Below, piece by piece: positions 1 through 9,871 of a DNA stretch of 64,000 nt (positions within the stretch are counted from its first letter, which is position 1; each line of letters starts with the position of its first letter). The stretch is from an uncultured Saprospiraceae bacterium. GTDB taxonomy: Bacteria; Bacteroidota; Bacteroidia; Chitinophagales; Saprospiraceae. Location: assembly GCA_937928405.1 (NCBI GenBank), contig CALFWZ010000036.1, forward strand, positions 1-64,000, in the 5' to 3' direction. The notes beneath the pieces were generated by a model. The model was given only the letters and a program-made list of their open reading frames with translations, ran no database searches and was not told the origin of the DNA. A program made the translations under genes and the position numbers.

Positions 1-91
1 AGGCAATTCCTGACCCTAGATTCTCTGAACAGAATCTTTACAATCTAAATTTATGTCAATGAACTTTTTAGATTAGCCACAACTTTTTGTC

Positions 92-107
92 GTTTGACTA
101 GTCAAAC
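92..107. promoter_or_regulatory. 16-bp perfect palindrome, possible operator
   Basis: GTTTGACTAGTCAAAC reads the same on both strands. It lies in the gene-free stretch 1-264, downstream of the first TonB gene. A separate 7-bp hairpin (AGATTCT/AGAATCT, 18-37) sits nearby. The shape suits a dimeric regulator site, but the gene to the left is outside the window, so no target can be named. Confidence 0.3.
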
Positions 108-186
108 CTTTATGTCGCACCGCAATGGTTGAATGGTTGAAATTAGCAAAATATCAGGAATCAAGGTTCAACAAAATTATCAATTC

Positions 187-226
187 AAAAAAAGTTATTC
201 CGACTTCTCATCGAAACAACTTTTTT
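187..226 (-). terminator. Hairpin terminator after first TonB gene
   Basis: Arms AAAGTTATT and AACAACTTT flank about 14 nt, with A and T runs on either side. One position is mismatched compared with the sister copy at 961-998. It lies 38 bp downstream of the stop codon of the minus-strand TonB gene and was duplicated together with that gene. Confidence 0.55.
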
Positions 227-264
227 AAAACCATTATATTTTTCAGTAATTCTTTTGAGGGATA

Positions 265-852
265 TTACTCTAAACGGAATTTCACAGGTAGGTTGAAATA
301 AACCTTTACGGTTTTTCCACGCTGCTTACCAGGCGTCCATTTTTCTCCCATACTATTCATCATTTTGACAACTCGCATGGCTTCGGCACCAGTTCCTGCT
401 CCGATATCTTTAAGGATTTGCGGTTCTTTTATTGATCCATCTTTATCTACGTAGAAACGAATTACTACGGTTCCTTCGACGCCGTTTTCACGAGCGATTG
501 CTGGATATTTGATGTTCTTATAGATAAACTGCAACATCTTTTGGTTAGCACAAGCCCTAAGTTCTGCTTTCGGCCTGTCTTCACAACCAGGGAAACAAGG
601 CATCTCTTCCTCGACCGTAAAAATTTCCTCTACTTCTGGAAGTGGTGGTGGAGGTGGTGCAATAGGAATCACCTTTTCTACAATCGGTTTACTGACACAA
701 TAATGCTCTATGTCTGCATTAGAATAAGAAGAAAAGGATATTTTCTGATCTGCCTTTTCAATTATATTTTTAAAGAAAAAGATGATGAAAAATCCAAAAA
801 CAGCGAATAACAATAAGGTTAGCACATGACTAATAATGGCAATTAATCTCAT
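265..852 (-). CDS. Energy transducer TonB family protein (short paralogue)
   Basis: A 195-residue protein with one N-terminal membrane segment (about 5-28), a short proline stretch (about 66-72) and a TonB C-terminal domain (about 110-195) with the typical YP.ARENGVEG and VIRFYVDKDG motifs, ending NLPVKFRLE. TonB proteins pass proton-motive energy from the inner membrane to outer-membrane receptors. The C-terminal part differs at only about a dozen positions from the neighbouring protein at 1037-1957, and the downstream hairpin is shared, so the pair arose by recent tandem duplication or conversion. The spacer is much shorter than in the neighbour, so whether it can span the periplasm is uncertain. 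No exbB/exbD genes are in the window. Confidence 0.88.
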   Translation of the reverse strand: MRLIAIISHVLTLLLFAVFGFFIIFFFKNIIEKADQKISFSSYSNADIEHYCVSKPIVEKVIPIAPPPPPLPEVEEIFTVEEEMPCFPGCEDRPKAELRACANQKMLQFIYKNIKYPAIARENGVEGTVVIRFYVDKDGSIKEPQILKDIGAGTGAEAMRVVKMMNSMGEKWTPGKQRGKTVKVYFNLPVKFRLE

Positions 853-960
853 AATAATACATTAATAGGTGATAAAAAAGAATACTGTTTTAAAAACAGT
901 TGTCACTTATAATGATGCATTAAATATGTTTTGTGATGGGAAAGAATTATGGTTTAACGA

Positions 961-998
961 AAAAAGTTGTTCCGACTTCTCATCGAAACAACTTTTTT
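961..998 (-). terminator. Hairpin terminator after second TonB gene
   Basis: Arms AAAAGTTGTT and AACAACTTTT are perfectly complementary around a 13-nt loop and are flanked by A and T runs, so the hairpin could work on either strand. It lies 39 bp after the minus-strand TonB stop. The copy at 187-226 is nearly identical. Confidence 0.65.
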
Positions 999-1036
999 AA
1001 AACCACTATATGTTTAAGTAATTCTTTTGAGGGATA

Positions 1037-1957
1037 TTACTCTAAACGGAATTTCACAGGTAGGTTGAAATAAACCTTTACGGCTTTTCCACGCTGCTTA
1101 CCAGGCGTCCATTTTTCTCCCATGCTGTTCATCATCTTGACAACACGCATAGCTTCAGACCCTGTTCCTGCTCCGATATCTTTAAGGATTTGCGGTTCTT
1201 TTACCGATCCATCTTTATCTACGTAGAAACGAATTACTACAGATCCCTCTACGCCGTTTTCACGAGCGATTGCTGGATATTTGATGTTTTTGTAAATAAA
1301 CTGCAGCATCTTTTGGTCAGCACAAGCTTTCCGTTCCGCTTTTGGTTTGTCTTCACAACCTGGGAAACGAGGCATTTCTTCCACTACCGTAAAGATTTCC
1401 TCCACTTCTGGAGCTGGTGGTGGTGGCGGCGGTGGTGGTGGCGGTGGCGCTTCGACCGGTTCCGGCTCTGGTGGCGCTTCAACCACAGTTTCTTCCTCGA
1501 CACTCTGGTCAACGAATTCAATCTCCTCTTCTTCTTCAATTTCCTCTTCAGGTACCTCTTCGATAACTGGAGGAGGAGGAGGTGGTGGTGGTGGTGGTGG
1601 TTCGGCAGTTCGAGGTGGTTCAACTTCGATATCATCATCTAACTCTAGTGCACCGTCGGGAATGATTACCACATCCTCGTAAGTAGTCCAGCTAAAAGCC
1701 AAAATGGTGATAGCGAGCGCAATCAATAGCCCAGTATTAAAAAAGGTTCCACTCATACTGAAAGCATCCACTTGAGGATATTTGGTTCTTCCGGTGAGCG
1801 GCGACTTGTTGGGTTGATTGGCGTACGCCTCTTGTAAATCCGAATTTCCACTACTTTTAAATCGCCCTTTGATCAAAAAGATCAGGCCTACTACCAGGAG
1901 CAAAAAGCCGAATAATAACCCGACTAGCGTACTACCTGTTACTGCGATGTCTGACAT
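1037..1957 (-). CDS. Energy transducer TonB family protein (long, proline-rich)
   Basis: A 306-residue protein with two hydrophobic segments (about 8-30 and 73-93), then an acidic spacer with two runs of 10-11 prolines (about 119-130 and 170-182) and a TonB C-terminal domain (about 220-306). The proline/glutamate spacer is typical of TonB proteins that reach across the periplasm. The first hydrophobic segment and the loop after it are unusual for a simple single-pass TonB. It lies 12 bp downstream of the VanZ-like gene on the same strand, so the two are probably co-transcribed. The C-terminal domain is almost the same as that of the protein at 265-852, while the N-terminal halves are unrelated. 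Confidence 0.9.
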   Translation of the reverse strand: MSDIAVTGSTLVGLLFGFLLLVVGLIFLIKGRFKSSGNSDLQEAYANQPNKSPLTGRTKYPQVDAFSMSGTFFNTGLLIALAITILAFSWTTYEDVVIIPDGALELDDDIEVEPPRTAEPPPPPPPPPPPVIEEVPEEEIEEEEEIEFVDQSVEEETVVEAPPEPEPVEAPPPPPPPPPPPAPEVEEIFTVVEEMPRFPGCEDKPKAERKACADQKMLQFIYKNIKYPAIARENGVEGSVVIRFYVDKDGSVKEPQILKDIGAGTGSEAMRVVKMMNSMGEKWTPGKQRGKAVKVYFNLPVKFRLE

Positions 1958-1969
1958 AGATAGAAATTT

Positions 1970-2329
1970 TTATGAATAAAAACGTTTAAATAAATATAGT
2001 CCTAAGAATGAACCGATAATATTAGCAATAATATCCGGTATCTCAAAAAATCTGCCGGGGAAAAAGGTATATTGGATGACTTCCATACCAATTCCATAAA
2101 TAATACTGATTCCCAGTGCAATAATGGCTGCTTTTTTCTCTAATGTTAGTTGTCGATTTTGGGTGAAAGCCCACAATAGCAGCATACTAAAAAGGCCATA
2201 AACCACTAAGTGTCCTACCTTATCTAATGAAATAAAGTCCCACCAAGTTGAAGGCAAATTAATCCCTCCTGTGGTAGAGAGAAAAAGAATCAATAAACTC
2301 CAAAGAATAGCAGGTATATAGTATTTCAA
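1970..2329 (-). CDS. VanZ family membrane protein
   Basis: A 119-residue protein with four predicted hydrophobic segments and the VanZ-family pattern: an N-terminal WSLLILFLST helix, DKVGHLVVYGLFS, and a C-terminal EVIQ...R..E..DI..N..G signature. The function of VanZ-like proteins outside teicoplanin resistance is unknown. It sits between gcvH and the long TonB gene on the same strand, with a 129-bp gap to gcvH. The family call is good; no specific role is proposed. Confidence 0.85.
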   Translation of the reverse strand: MKYYIPAILWSLLILFLSTTGGINLPSTWWDFISLDKVGHLVVYGLFSMLLLWAFTQNRQLTLEKKAAIIALGISIIYGIGMEVIQYTFFPGRFFEIPDIIANIIGSFLGLYLFKRFYS

Positions 2330-2458
2330 ATTATTGTTCTTGATTAAGCACCATTGTACTTTAGTAGTAAGATGCTAAACGAATTAATTTTGGTGGGTAA
2401 AGCATGTTTTTTTTCTATTTTTTCACAAAAAAAATAAAAACAAGTCTTTTATTGATCC

Positions 2459-2848
2459 TTAACTAACCAAATCCGTATAAGCTGCTGCGTCCATTAAACT
2501 ATCTAATTCTGACAGATCACTCAATTTAATCTTGACAATCCAGCCTTTACCATAGGGGTCTTCATTGACCATCGTTGGATTATCTCCTTTGTTTTCGTCA
2601 AGTTCTTCATTGAATTCAAGAATTTCACCAGAAACAGGCATAAATAAATCAGAAGTAGTTTTTACGGCCTCTACCGTACCAAACACCTCTTCTTGAGCCA
2701 ACGTCTCACCTACTGTTTCTACTTCAACATAAACTAATTCATCCAGTTCTTTCTGAGCAAAATCTGTAATTCCTACCGTAGCTACATCACCGTCCACACT
2801 TACCCATTCGTGGTCTTTGGTGTATTTTAATTCTTTTGGTGTATTCAT
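2459..2848 (-). CDS. gcvH: Glycine cleavage system H protein
   Basis: A 129-residue lipoyl carrier, the usual length for GcvH. The lipoylation site is Lys63 within [12 protein letters not shown], and the family motifs KDHEW and VGITDFAQ are present near the start. It shuttles the aminomethyl group from the P protein to the T protein and to the L protein during glycine breakdown. The gcvP and gcvT genes are not in this window, so the operon is split, as is common in Bacteroidota. Confidence 0.97.
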   Translation of the reverse strand: MNTPKELKYTKDHEWVSVDGDVATVGITDFAQKELDELVYVEVETVGETLAQEEVFGTVEAVKTTSDLFMPVSGEILEFNEELDENKGDNPTMVNEDPYGKGWIVKIKLSDLSELDSLMDAAAYTDLVS

Positions 2849-3031
2849 AATTCTTTGTTTTAATTATTAAGCGCTTATCTAAAAGTCCATTAATTGACTA
2901 CAATTGACAAATTGGGATGAGCTCTAATTTAATTTGGTTAGTTATTTTCCAGAACTATCTGTCTAAAATGATGATTGGCCCAAAAATATATCTTTTTGAG
3001 CCAATCACAAATTTTAAGTATACCATAAATA

Positions 3032-4360
3032 TTAATTCATGGTGATTTCTTCTTCTTGTGTTTTCAAAAATTCTTTCACCCATTCCGTAGTTACTGACTT
3101 TGGACGTTCCAGTGGGAAGCCAAGCGCACGTGACCAGCATAAGGCAGATAATACACCAAGCGCTCGAGAAACACCAAATAAAACCGTATAAAAGCTATAT
3201 TCCTTAACACCATAGTGTACTAGAATAGCACCAGAGTGAGCATCAACATTGGGCCAAGGATTTTTCACTTTACCCAGTCCTTTCAAAATATCTGGAATTA
3301 CATCAAAGCATTTCCAAACCACATTAACGATGTCAGAATCTTTAATATAATCTTCCGCAAATTTACGTTGAGCAGTGAACCGAGGGTCAGGCTCACGAAG
3401 TACCGCGTGTCCATATCCAGGAATTACTTTACCTTCTGATAATGTTTTATTGACATATTCTTTGATCTGGTCTTTGGTCGGCTGACGAGTTCCTAAACTT
3501 TCGATCATTTCAAATATCCACTTGATGACCTCTTGATTAGCCAATCCGTGTAATGGTCCTGCTAGTGCGTTCATTCCTCCAGCTAGAGAGAAATAACAGT
3601 CACTGAGTGTAGAACCAACCAAATGAGTAGCGTGTGCTGAAGCGTTTCCGCCCTCATGATCCGCATGAATCGTCAAATACAATCGCATTAAGGATTTAAA
3701 ATCGTTATCCTTTACGCCTAACATGTGTGCAAAATTGGCAGCCCAGTCTAAGCTAGGATTCGCTGCAATATGGTCTCCACCATGGAAAGTACGACGATAA
3801 ATATATGCTGCTACCTTGGGCAATCGAGCGATCAAGTTCATAGCATCTTCGTAAGTTGGATCCCAGTAATCATATTTGCTGATTCCTTCTGAGTATCGCT
3901 TTGCAAAAACACTTTCTGATTGTAAAGAAACGATGGCCATGCTAAACTGCATCATTGGATGCGCATCTGCGGGTAGGGCATCTAGTACGGCAAATGTGTG
4001 AGCGGGCACTTCGGCTCTTTGTCGCCATTGTTCGCTTACCCAGTCCGTTTGTTCTTTGGTTGGAAGATCTCCAGTCAGCATCAACCAAAATAAACCTTCC
4101 GGTAAAGGCTCTTTATCACCTTCTGCGGTTGGTAATTTTTCTCTTAATTCAGGAATAGAATACCCACGAAAACGGATTCCTTCAATTGGGTCGAGATTGG
4201 AAGTTTCCCAAATCATACTCTTTACACCTCGCATACCTCCAAAGACATTTCCTAATTGGACATCTCCTACCTTCTTATCACGGTGTACCTTTAGCAACGC
4301 TTTTACTTCATCACGAAGCGCAGTTGCTTTTTCTTGAAATTGTTTTTTTAACGGATCCAT
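3032..4360 (-). CDS. gltA: Citrate synthase, mitochondrial (eukaryotic) type
   Basis: A 442-residue citrate synthase that condenses acetyl-CoA and oxaloacetate at the entry of the TCA cycle. Catalytic residues are visible as His about 268 (PLHGLANQEV), His about 316 (GYGHAVLR..DPR) and Asp about 372 (VDAHSG). The sequence follows the mitochondrial/Geobacter-like branch, not the usual hexameric bacterial form: compare GGMRG near the start, ETS.LDP.EGIRFRGYSIPE, EPLPEGLFWL and LTIH.DHEGGN.SAH. It is a single gene with about 180-bp gaps on both sides. Function is certain; subfamily assignment is from memory of the eukaryotic sequences. Confidence 0.96.
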   Translation of the reverse strand: MDPLKKQFQEKATALRDEVKALLKVHRDKKVGDVQLGNVFGGMRGVKSMIWETSNLDPIEGIRFRGYSIPELREKLPTAEGDKEPLPEGLFWLMLTGDLPTKEQTDWVSEQWRQRAEVPAHTFAVLDALPADAHPMMQFSMAIVSLQSESVFAKRYSEGISKYDYWDPTYEDAMNLIARLPKVAAYIYRRTFHGGDHIAANPSLDWAANFAHMLGVKDNDFKSLMRLYLTIHADHEGGNASAHATHLVGSTLSDCYFSLAGGMNALAGPLHGLANQEVIKWIFEMIESLGTRQPTKDQIKEYVNKTLSEGKVIPGYGHAVLREPDPRFTAQRKFAEDYIKDSDIVNVVWKCFDVIPDILKGLGKVKNPWPNVDAHSGAILVHYGVKEYSFYTVLFGVSRALGVLSALCWSRALGFPLERPKSVTTEWVKEFLKTQEEEITMN

Positions 4361-4535
4361 TTTATCAGCGTTCAGTTTTATTTGTGTTTAAGCAAAAAAT
4401 ATTTTGTGTACTGGTTAGAATACATTTATTAAGGTTAGTTACAAATAATTAACCTCTTCTGTTTCAAAAAGTTTTATAAAAAAAATAATTATGGCTGAAT
4501 TGATTTAAAAAATCAACATATAGCCGCCTTAATGC

Positions 4536-4967
4536 TTAATACGAAAAATCGTATTCTAGTCTACGTATTGCTTCATCTATATCCAACTGGGTAGCATTAG
4601 AAGCTTTCATCTTCTTTACCAAATATGCTTTCTGGGTTCGAAGGGTATGCCGCTGGGCATGATAAGCTTTAAGTTGTTCTTTTCTCAACAGCCGCTGTAC
4701 TGCAATTTCATTACCTTCGTAAATACTTTGCAATTTCTTGTAGTATTTAGACGGATCGTTTTGTTTTAGGTCTCTTAATTCGGCAACTTGAGTAGATTTT
4801 CTTTGTTGAATTTTTAATACCGCAGCCTCCTGATCAGCATCTAAGGTCAAGACTTCTTTTAATTTAGCGGTTCGTTCCGCTGCTTGGCCATCTGTCACCA
4901 TGTTTTTTTGTGCCTGTAAAAAAACTACTGGAAGTAAACAGAGTAGGCAAAGGAGTATTTTTTTCAT
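4536..4967 (-). CDS. Small secreted helical protein, Spy/CpxP-like in outline
   Basis: A 143-residue protein with a clear signal peptide (MKKILLCLLCLLPVVFLQAQ, cleavage likely after AQ at about 19-20). The mature part is highly charged and predicted helical, with an LTLDADQEAAVLKI stretch resembling the LTxxQ helices of periplasmic Spy/CpxP proteins. The resemblance is weak, so a chaperone role is only a guess. Similar short secreted proteins with this layout are frequent in Bacteroidota. It stands alone, divergent from the DUF3109 gene. Confidence 0.7.
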   Translation of the reverse strand: MKKILLCLLCLLPVVFLQAQKNMVTDGQAAERTAKLKEVLTLDADQEAAVLKIQQRKSTQVAELRDLKQNDPSKYYKKLQSIYEGNEIAVQRLLRKEQLKAYHAQRHTLRTQKAYLVKKMKASNATQLDIDEAIRRLEYDFSY

Positions 4968-5116
4968 AATTTTACGATTATTAGATTTTATGCTAAAATA
5001 GTTTTAGAATAAAGTCTATTATTTATTTGGCAAAATACAATTTTCTATTGATTACTTTAACAAGAAGTTGTTCAAAAATTTCCAAATTGCCTGTGAACTG
5101 ATAAAAAAAAGCTTAA

Positions 5117-5713
5117 ATGATTATTATTGACGAGATTTTGATTAGTGATGCGGTAGTTGATGAACATTTTCTCTGCAATCTAAAGGCTTGTAAAGGCGCT
5201 TGTTGCTGGGAAGGGGATTTTGGTGCACCTCTAGAGCAAAAGGAAATGGATAAGCTAACCGCCATTTACGATGACATCAAACCTTATTTGGCGCCCGAAG
5301 GAATTGCTGAGATTGAGAAAAAAGGATTGTTTACTTTTTTTGAAGAACCCAAAGAACATGGAACTTCTCTGCTGGATAATGGTGCTTGTGTGTATATGAC
5401 CAAAGACAAGCTGGGCATGGCAAAATGTGGGATCGAACAAGCGTATCGGGCAGGTGTTACCGATTTTTACAAACCAATATCTTGTCATCTTTACCCAATT
5501 AGGGTAAACAAGGATGAAGACCGAGCTTTTGAAGCGCTCAATTATGATGAATGGGATATTTGTAGTGCAGCCTGCACACTCGGCAAAAAAGAGCAATTAC
5601 CCGTTTATCAATTTGTCAAAGATGCACTGATTAGAAAATATGGCGCAGACTTTTATGAACAACTCGACGAAACCGTTAAACACCTTAAAAATGGTCCATT
5701 GAATCAGGACTGA
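5117..5713 (+). CDS. DUF3109 family cysteine-rich protein
   Basis: A 198-residue protein with an N-terminal cysteine cluster (Cys20, Cys25, Cys29, Cys30 in CNLKACKGACC) followed by further cysteines in NGACVY, AKCGIEQ, PISCHLYPIR and DICSAACTLG. The spacing matches DUF3109, a family thought to bind zinc or an iron-sulfur cluster but without a known role. It is followed 80 bp later by nadC on the same strand. NadC is not metal-dependent, so the neighbourhood gives no clear hint. Confidence 0.88.
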   Translation: MIIIDEILISDAVVDEHFLCNLKACKGACCWEGDFGAPLEQKEMDKLTAIYDDIKPYLAPEGIAEIEKKGLFTFFEEPKEHGTSLLDNGACVYMTKDKLGMAKCGIEQAYRAGVTDFYKPISCHLYPIRVNKDEDRAFEALNYDEWDICSAACTLGKKEQLPVYQFVKDALIRKYGADFYEQLDETVKHLKNGPLNQD

Positions 5714-5793
5714 TTATTGATCTATATTTCAGGCTTTATTCTAAAAAATAGTCAGCATAAAGTCTATTCTTTTTTGAAAAAATTAAACCCGTT

Positions 5794-6663
5794 ATGGATT
5801 TTACCCAAACTATTACCGATCAACAAATTGATCAATTTATCGAGCAAGCCTTACACGAAGATGTTCGTGACGGAGATCATACCTCTCTCGCATGTATACC
5901 TCCTGGTGCCCGTACCCGTTCTAAATTACTCATCAAAGACGCTGGAGTTGTTGCTGGGGTGGAACTGGCTAAACATATTTTTAAAAAAGTTGACCCGAAG
6001 AGTAAAATTGATTTATACATGAAAGATGGAGCAAGCGTCAACTATGGTGATATCGTTTTTGAAGTTGATTGTAACGCCCGTGCCATGCTCATGGCCGAAC
6101 GACTCGTACTCAATACTATGCAGCGGATGAGCGGTATTGCAACCTTGAGTAACCGGTTTGCTTTTGAAGTCGAAGATCTCGATGTAAAAATTTTAGATAC
6201 TCGAAAAACAACGCCATTAATTCGCTTTTTGGAAAAGTGGGCCGTAAAAATTGGAGGCTGTCATAATTATCGTTACGGTTTATATGACTGGATCATGATC
6301 AAGGATAATCATATTGATGCATGCGGTAGTATTACCAAAGCAATCGAACGCGTTAATGAATATTTGAAAGAAAACAACCTAGATTTAGGTATCACCGTGG
6401 AAGTCCGAAACCTAGTAGAACTTTACGAAGTAATGAACGTGGGAAATGTAACTCGAATCATGCTAGACAATTTCGATATTCCTATTTTGCGAGAAGCCGT
6501 TTTGACCATTGATGGAAAATTTGAATCAGAAGCTTCGGGTGGAATTACGATCAATACGGTACGAAAAGTAGCACAGACTGGGGTAGATTATATTTCATCT
6601 GGTTCTCTAACGCACTCGGCGCAGAGCTTGGATATTAGTTTGAAGGTGATAAAGGAATTGTAG
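5794..6663 (+). CDS. nadC: Nicotinate-nucleotide pyrophosphorylase (quinolinate phosphoribosyltransferase)
   Basis: A 289-residue enzyme that converts quinolinate and PRPP to nicotinate mononucleotide in de novo NAD synthesis. Family motifs are present: EDVRDGDHTS, AERLVLNTMQRMSGIAT, DTRKTTP, a GG(C)HNYRYGLYDWIMIKDNH stretch, VEVRN, IMLDNF and ASGGI. Length fits the family. A short open frame in another phase at 5717-6022 is only a shadow of its start. It ends in a bidirectional hairpin shared with infB. Confidence 0.97.
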   Translation: MDFTQTITDQQIDQFIEQALHEDVRDGDHTSLACIPPGARTRSKLLIKDAGVVAGVELAKHIFKKVDPKSKIDLYMKDGASVNYGDIVFEVDCNARAMLMAERLVLNTMQRMSGIATLSNRFAFEVEDLDVKILDTRKTTPLIRFLEKWAVKIGGCHNYRYGLYDWIMIKDNHIDACGSITKAIERVNEYLKENNLDLGITVEVRNLVELYEVMNVGNVTRIMLDNFDIPILREAVLTIDGKFESEASGGITINTVRKVAQTGVDYISSGSLTHSAQSLDISLKVIKEL

Positions 6664-6767
6664 GATTGTTGATTAAAAAATGAAGAATGTTTTAATGAAA
6701 AATTAATAATGTCTCTTCTAGCGTGTATATTTTTTATCGTTGCGTTGAGATTAATTTGAATAAAAAT

Positions 6768-6807
6768 AAAAAAGCCCACGACTGTAATAGTTGAGGGCTT
6801 TTTTTTA
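6768..6807. terminator. Bidirectional terminator between nadC and infB
   Basis: An imperfect hairpin with outer arms AAAAAAGCCC and GGGCTTTTTT and inner pairs ACT/AGT. A-run and T-run flanks make it a good intrinsic terminator for both convergent genes: nadC (plus) and infB (minus). Confidence 0.85.
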
Positions 6808-6826
6808 TAGTAAGCTTTTATTGTTC

Positions 6827-9664
6827 TTAAGAAAGTGTTTGCTTCACTTCAATAATTTCGTATGCTTCGATAACGTCGCCTACTTTTATATCGTTGAAAT
6901 TTTTGATTGACAAACCACATTCTAGTCCATTCTTAACTTCTTTAACATCATCTTTGTGTCGTTTCAGAGAAGCAATTTCTCCTTTCTGTCCTTCTTTAAT
7001 TGGATAGACTACGATACCCTCTCGAATAAGTCTGATATAGTTATTACGGAGTACTTTCCCTTCTTGTACAAAACAACCGGCAATCGTACCCACTTTACTA
7101 ATTTTGTAGACTTCTCGCACTTCGATTTGCGCAGCAACTTTTTCTTCTTTGGTTGGTTCCAGCATTCCCTCCATTGCCATTTTGATTTCCTCGATGGCTT
7201 CGTAGATAATAGAATACATTTTGATCTCTACCCCTTCTCGTTCTGCCAGTTTACGTGCTCCGAGAGAAGGTCTTACTTGGAAACCAATAATGATGGCATC
7301 AGAAGCAGAAGCTAGTAGCACATCAGATTCGATGATCTGTCCAACTGCTTTGTGAATCACGTTAACCTGAATAGATTCAACCGAAAGTTTGATTAACGAA
7401 TCAGATAAAGCCTCAATAGAACCATCCACATCACCCTTCACAATCAAGTTTAATTCTTTAAAGCTACCTAAAGCTAAACGACGACCGATCTCATCCAAAC
7501 TAATTCGCTTGTTGGCTCTAACGGCCTGCTCACGGTGAATCTGAGCTCTACGAGAAGCAACTTGTCTAGCTTCCTGTTCGCTCTCCATTACCTTAAACTT
7601 TTCCCCTGCCTGTGGAGCACCGCTCAATCCAAGTACTAGAATTGGTTGAGATGGACCCACTTTCTTCACTTTTTTACCACGTTCGTTAAACATGGCTTTC
7701 ACTTTACCAGAAAATTCTCCTGCTAGCATTACATCACCTTGTTTAAGGGTTCCTGTCTGTACCAATAATTTGGTAACGAAACCACGACCTTTATCCAACG
7801 AAGCTTCAATTACAGTACCTATTGCTTCCCGATCAGGGTTAGCCGCTAGTTCCAAAAGCTCCGCTTCTAGCAAGACTTTTTCTAATAATAAATCAATATT
7901 TTTTCCGGTTTTAGCGGAGATATCTTGAGATTGGTATTTACCTCCCCAGTCTTCTACCATTAGGTTCATTTGGGCAAGTTCTCCCTTGATTCTTTCTGGA
8001 TCTGCTCCATCTTTATCAATCTTATTGATCGCAAAAATGATGGGTACACCCGCCGCTTGAGCGTGACTAATTGCCTCCTTCGTTTGTGGCATGATGTTAT
8101 CATCCGCTGCTACAATAATGATCGCTATATCCGTCACTTTCGCACCACGTGCTCTCATCGCCGTAAAGGCTTCGTGACCCGGTGTATCTAAAAAGGTAAC
8201 GCGTTTTTTATCATCTCCTACGGATACTTCGTGTGCACCAATATGTTGTGTGATACCCCCGGCTTCGCCTTCGGCTACATTGGCAGAACGAATATAATCC
8301 AGTAAAGAAGTTTTACCGTGATCAACGTGTCCCATTACGGTAACGATCGGTGCTCGTGGTTGTAGATCTTCAGGGTTATCTATAATCTCTTCATCTTCAT
8401 CCTGCTCTTCTTCTGCACTGATAAATTCTACTTCGTGGCCAAATTCTTCGGCGAGTAGTTCGATAATTTCTGCATCCAATCTTTGATTGATAGAAACGAT
8501 CACTCCAAGGTTCATACAGGTGGTAATCACCTGCGTCACAGAAACACTCATCAAGCTAGCTAATTCAGAAACAGATACAAATTCCGTCAATTGGAGTTTG
8601 CCAGTTTCTCTTTCGCTCTCTAACGTTTCTTGCTTTTCTCTCATTCGTTCACGGTTATCGCGACGAATTTTAGATCTTTTATTTTTACCCCCGCCAGAAA
8701 TACGGGCCATTGTCTGTTTGATTTTCTCATCAATTTCTTTCTGAGAAACTTCTTTAACTTCATTACGACCTCCTCGGCGGTTCGAGTTGTTGCCACGATT
8801 ATTACCACCAGGTCTAGAACCTTGTCGTTGTGGTGGCCGATTATTATTGTTAACGACTACCTGAGTTACCTTACGTTTACGACGTTTTTTGGTAGCATCA
8901 GTATTAGGTTTAACAGTCTTTTTCTTTTTGGCTGGTTTGAGTTTGGACGGATCGACCTTACCCAATATTTTAAGACCTTTTAGCTGAGGTGTTTTAGCAC
9001 GCACCATCTCTTCCGCTCCTTTTGGTGGAGCTTCTTTACTTGCTTCATCTTTTACAGCCTCTGCTTCAACGGGATTTTCCGAAGCAGGTGTCTCTGCTAC
9101 CGGTGTTTCCTCTTTGACCACTTCAGGTTCTGGAGCTGTTTCTTTTTTCTCCTCTTTTTTCTTTGCCTTAGGTTTAGCTTTTTTCTTATTGAGATCAATC
9201 TTTCCTTTGATCGTCAGTCCAAGTTTTGGGGAAGCTTCTGCTTCTTCCTCTTTGGGGGCGACCGGTTCCGTTTCAGCCACAACAACTTCTTCCACTACTG
9301 GATCAGGCGTAGAAACTTCTTCCACTTCAGGCGCCTCTTCCACTTCAGGTTCTGGCGTTGTTTCTTGCACTGGTGGTGATGGCGGAGGTGGAGTAGGAGC
9401 GGATGGCGGAGGAGAGAAGGATATTTCTTTTTTGGGTGTTTCCTCTTTTTTAGGAGTAGAGCGGGTGCCAATAACTAATTGGTCGGCTTTTTCTTTGATG
9501 GCAGCAGAATTCCGGAATTCCTTGAGCAACTCGTTGTACATCTCATCGGAAACCTTTGCCGTAGGTTTGTTGTCAATTTCGTGACCAACCTTCGCCAAAA
9601 ATTCGACGATTGTGGTTGTTCCTACGTTTAATTCTTTTGCTACCTTAACTAATCTTTGAGCCAT
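6827..9664 (-). CDS. infB: Translation initiation factor IF-2
   Basis: A 945-residue GTPase that brings fMet-tRNA to the 30S subunit and promotes subunit joining. The N-terminal half is a long low-complexity Pro/Glu/Lys/Ala region followed by a basic Arg/Asn/Gly stretch. The G domain starts at about 440 with [12 protein letters not shown] (G1), [12 protein letters not shown] (G2), DTPGHEAF (G3) and NKIDK (G4), then domains II-IV. The N-terminal IF2_N module ([19 protein letters not shown]) is present. It is the last gene of rimP-nusA-infB, but a 299-bp gap containing its own promoter separates it from nusA. Confidence 0.98.
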   Translation of the reverse strand: MAQRLVKVAKELNVGTTTIVEFLAKVGHEIDNKPTAKVSDEMYNELLKEFRNSAAIKEKADQLVIGTRSTPKKEETPKKEISFSPPPSAPTPPPPSPPVQETTPEPEVEEAPEVEEVSTPDPVVEEVVVAETEPVAPKEEEAEASPKLGLTIKGKIDLNKKKAKPKAKKKEEKKETAPEPEVVKEETPVAETPASENPVEAEAVKDEASKEAPPKGAEEMVRAKTPQLKGLKILGKVDPSKLKPAKKKKTVKPNTDATKKRRKRKVTQVVVNNNNRPPQRQGSRPGGNNRGNNSNRRGGRNEVKEVSQKEIDEKIKQTMARISGGGKNKRSKIRRDNRERMREKQETLESERETGKLQLTEFVSVSELASLMSVSVTQVITTCMNLGVIVSINQRLDAEIIELLAEEFGHEVEFISAEEEQDEDEEIIDNPEDLQPRAPIVTVMGHVDHGKTSLLDYIRSANVAEGEAGGITQHIGAHEVSVGDDKKRVTFLDTPGHEAFTAMRARGAKVTDIAIIIVAADDNIMPQTKEAISHAQAAGVPIIFAINKIDKDGADPERIKGELAQMNLMVEDWGGKYQSQDISAKTGKNIDLLLEKVLLEAELLELAANPDREAIGTVIEASLDKGRGFVTKLLVQTGTLKQGDVMLAGEFSGKVKAMFNERGKKVKKVGPSQPILVLGLSGAPQAGEKFKVMESEQEARQVASRRAQIHREQAVRANKRISLDEIGRRLALGSFKELNLIVKGDVDGSIEALSDSLIKLSVESIQVNVIHKAVGQIIESDVLLASASDAIIIGFQVRPSLGARKLAEREGVEIKMYSIIYEAIEEIKMAMEGMLEPTKEEKVAAQIEVREVYKISKVGTIAGCFVQEGKVLRNNYIRLIREGIVVYPIKEGQKGEIASLKRHKDDVKEVKNGLECGLSIKNFNDIKVGDVIEAYEIIEVKQTLS

Positions 9665-9863
9665 TCAATATTTTTTAGTGGCGAATTGAGCGATATTTGC
9701 TAATGATAGACAAAAGCCTTTCCGATAAGTAATTAGAATTACATTTTAAATCATTTTAATAAAATTATTGGATTTAAAAAACTCATCATAAAACGCTTTT
9801 GTCAAATAAAACAAAATAGCCGTGATCTGAAAACATATAAATTGTATATATGGTTCCGGAACG

Positions 9864-9871
9864 CAAAGATA
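9864..9871 (-). promoter_or_regulatory. Internal promoter -7 element for infB
   Basis: On the minus strand the sequence reads TATCTTTG, an exact match to the Bacteroidota -7 consensus TAnnTTTG. A convincing -33 TTG at the expected 19-20 bp is absent. It lies about 200 bp before the infB start inside the 299-bp nusA-infB gap, which holds no gene. It would give infB extra transcription independent of nusA. Confidence 0.5.

Noticed and set aside
884-900. Hairpin ACTGTTT-TAA-AAACAGT upstream of the first TonB gene
   Set aside because: AT-rich and short. It could be a second terminator for the long TonB gene, but the better hairpin at 961-998 already serves.
1190-1682. Gly-, Ser- or Trp-rich frames on the plus strand
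   Set aside because: They are the reverse reading of the TonB proline/glutamate spacer and are not real proteins.
5717-6022. Short plus-strand frame before and inside nadC
   Set aside because: It runs in another frame across the nadC start and has no family features; nadC explains the region.
9114-9584. Ser/Gly-rich plus-strand frame
   Set aside because: It is the antisense of the low-complexity N-terminal region of IF-2.
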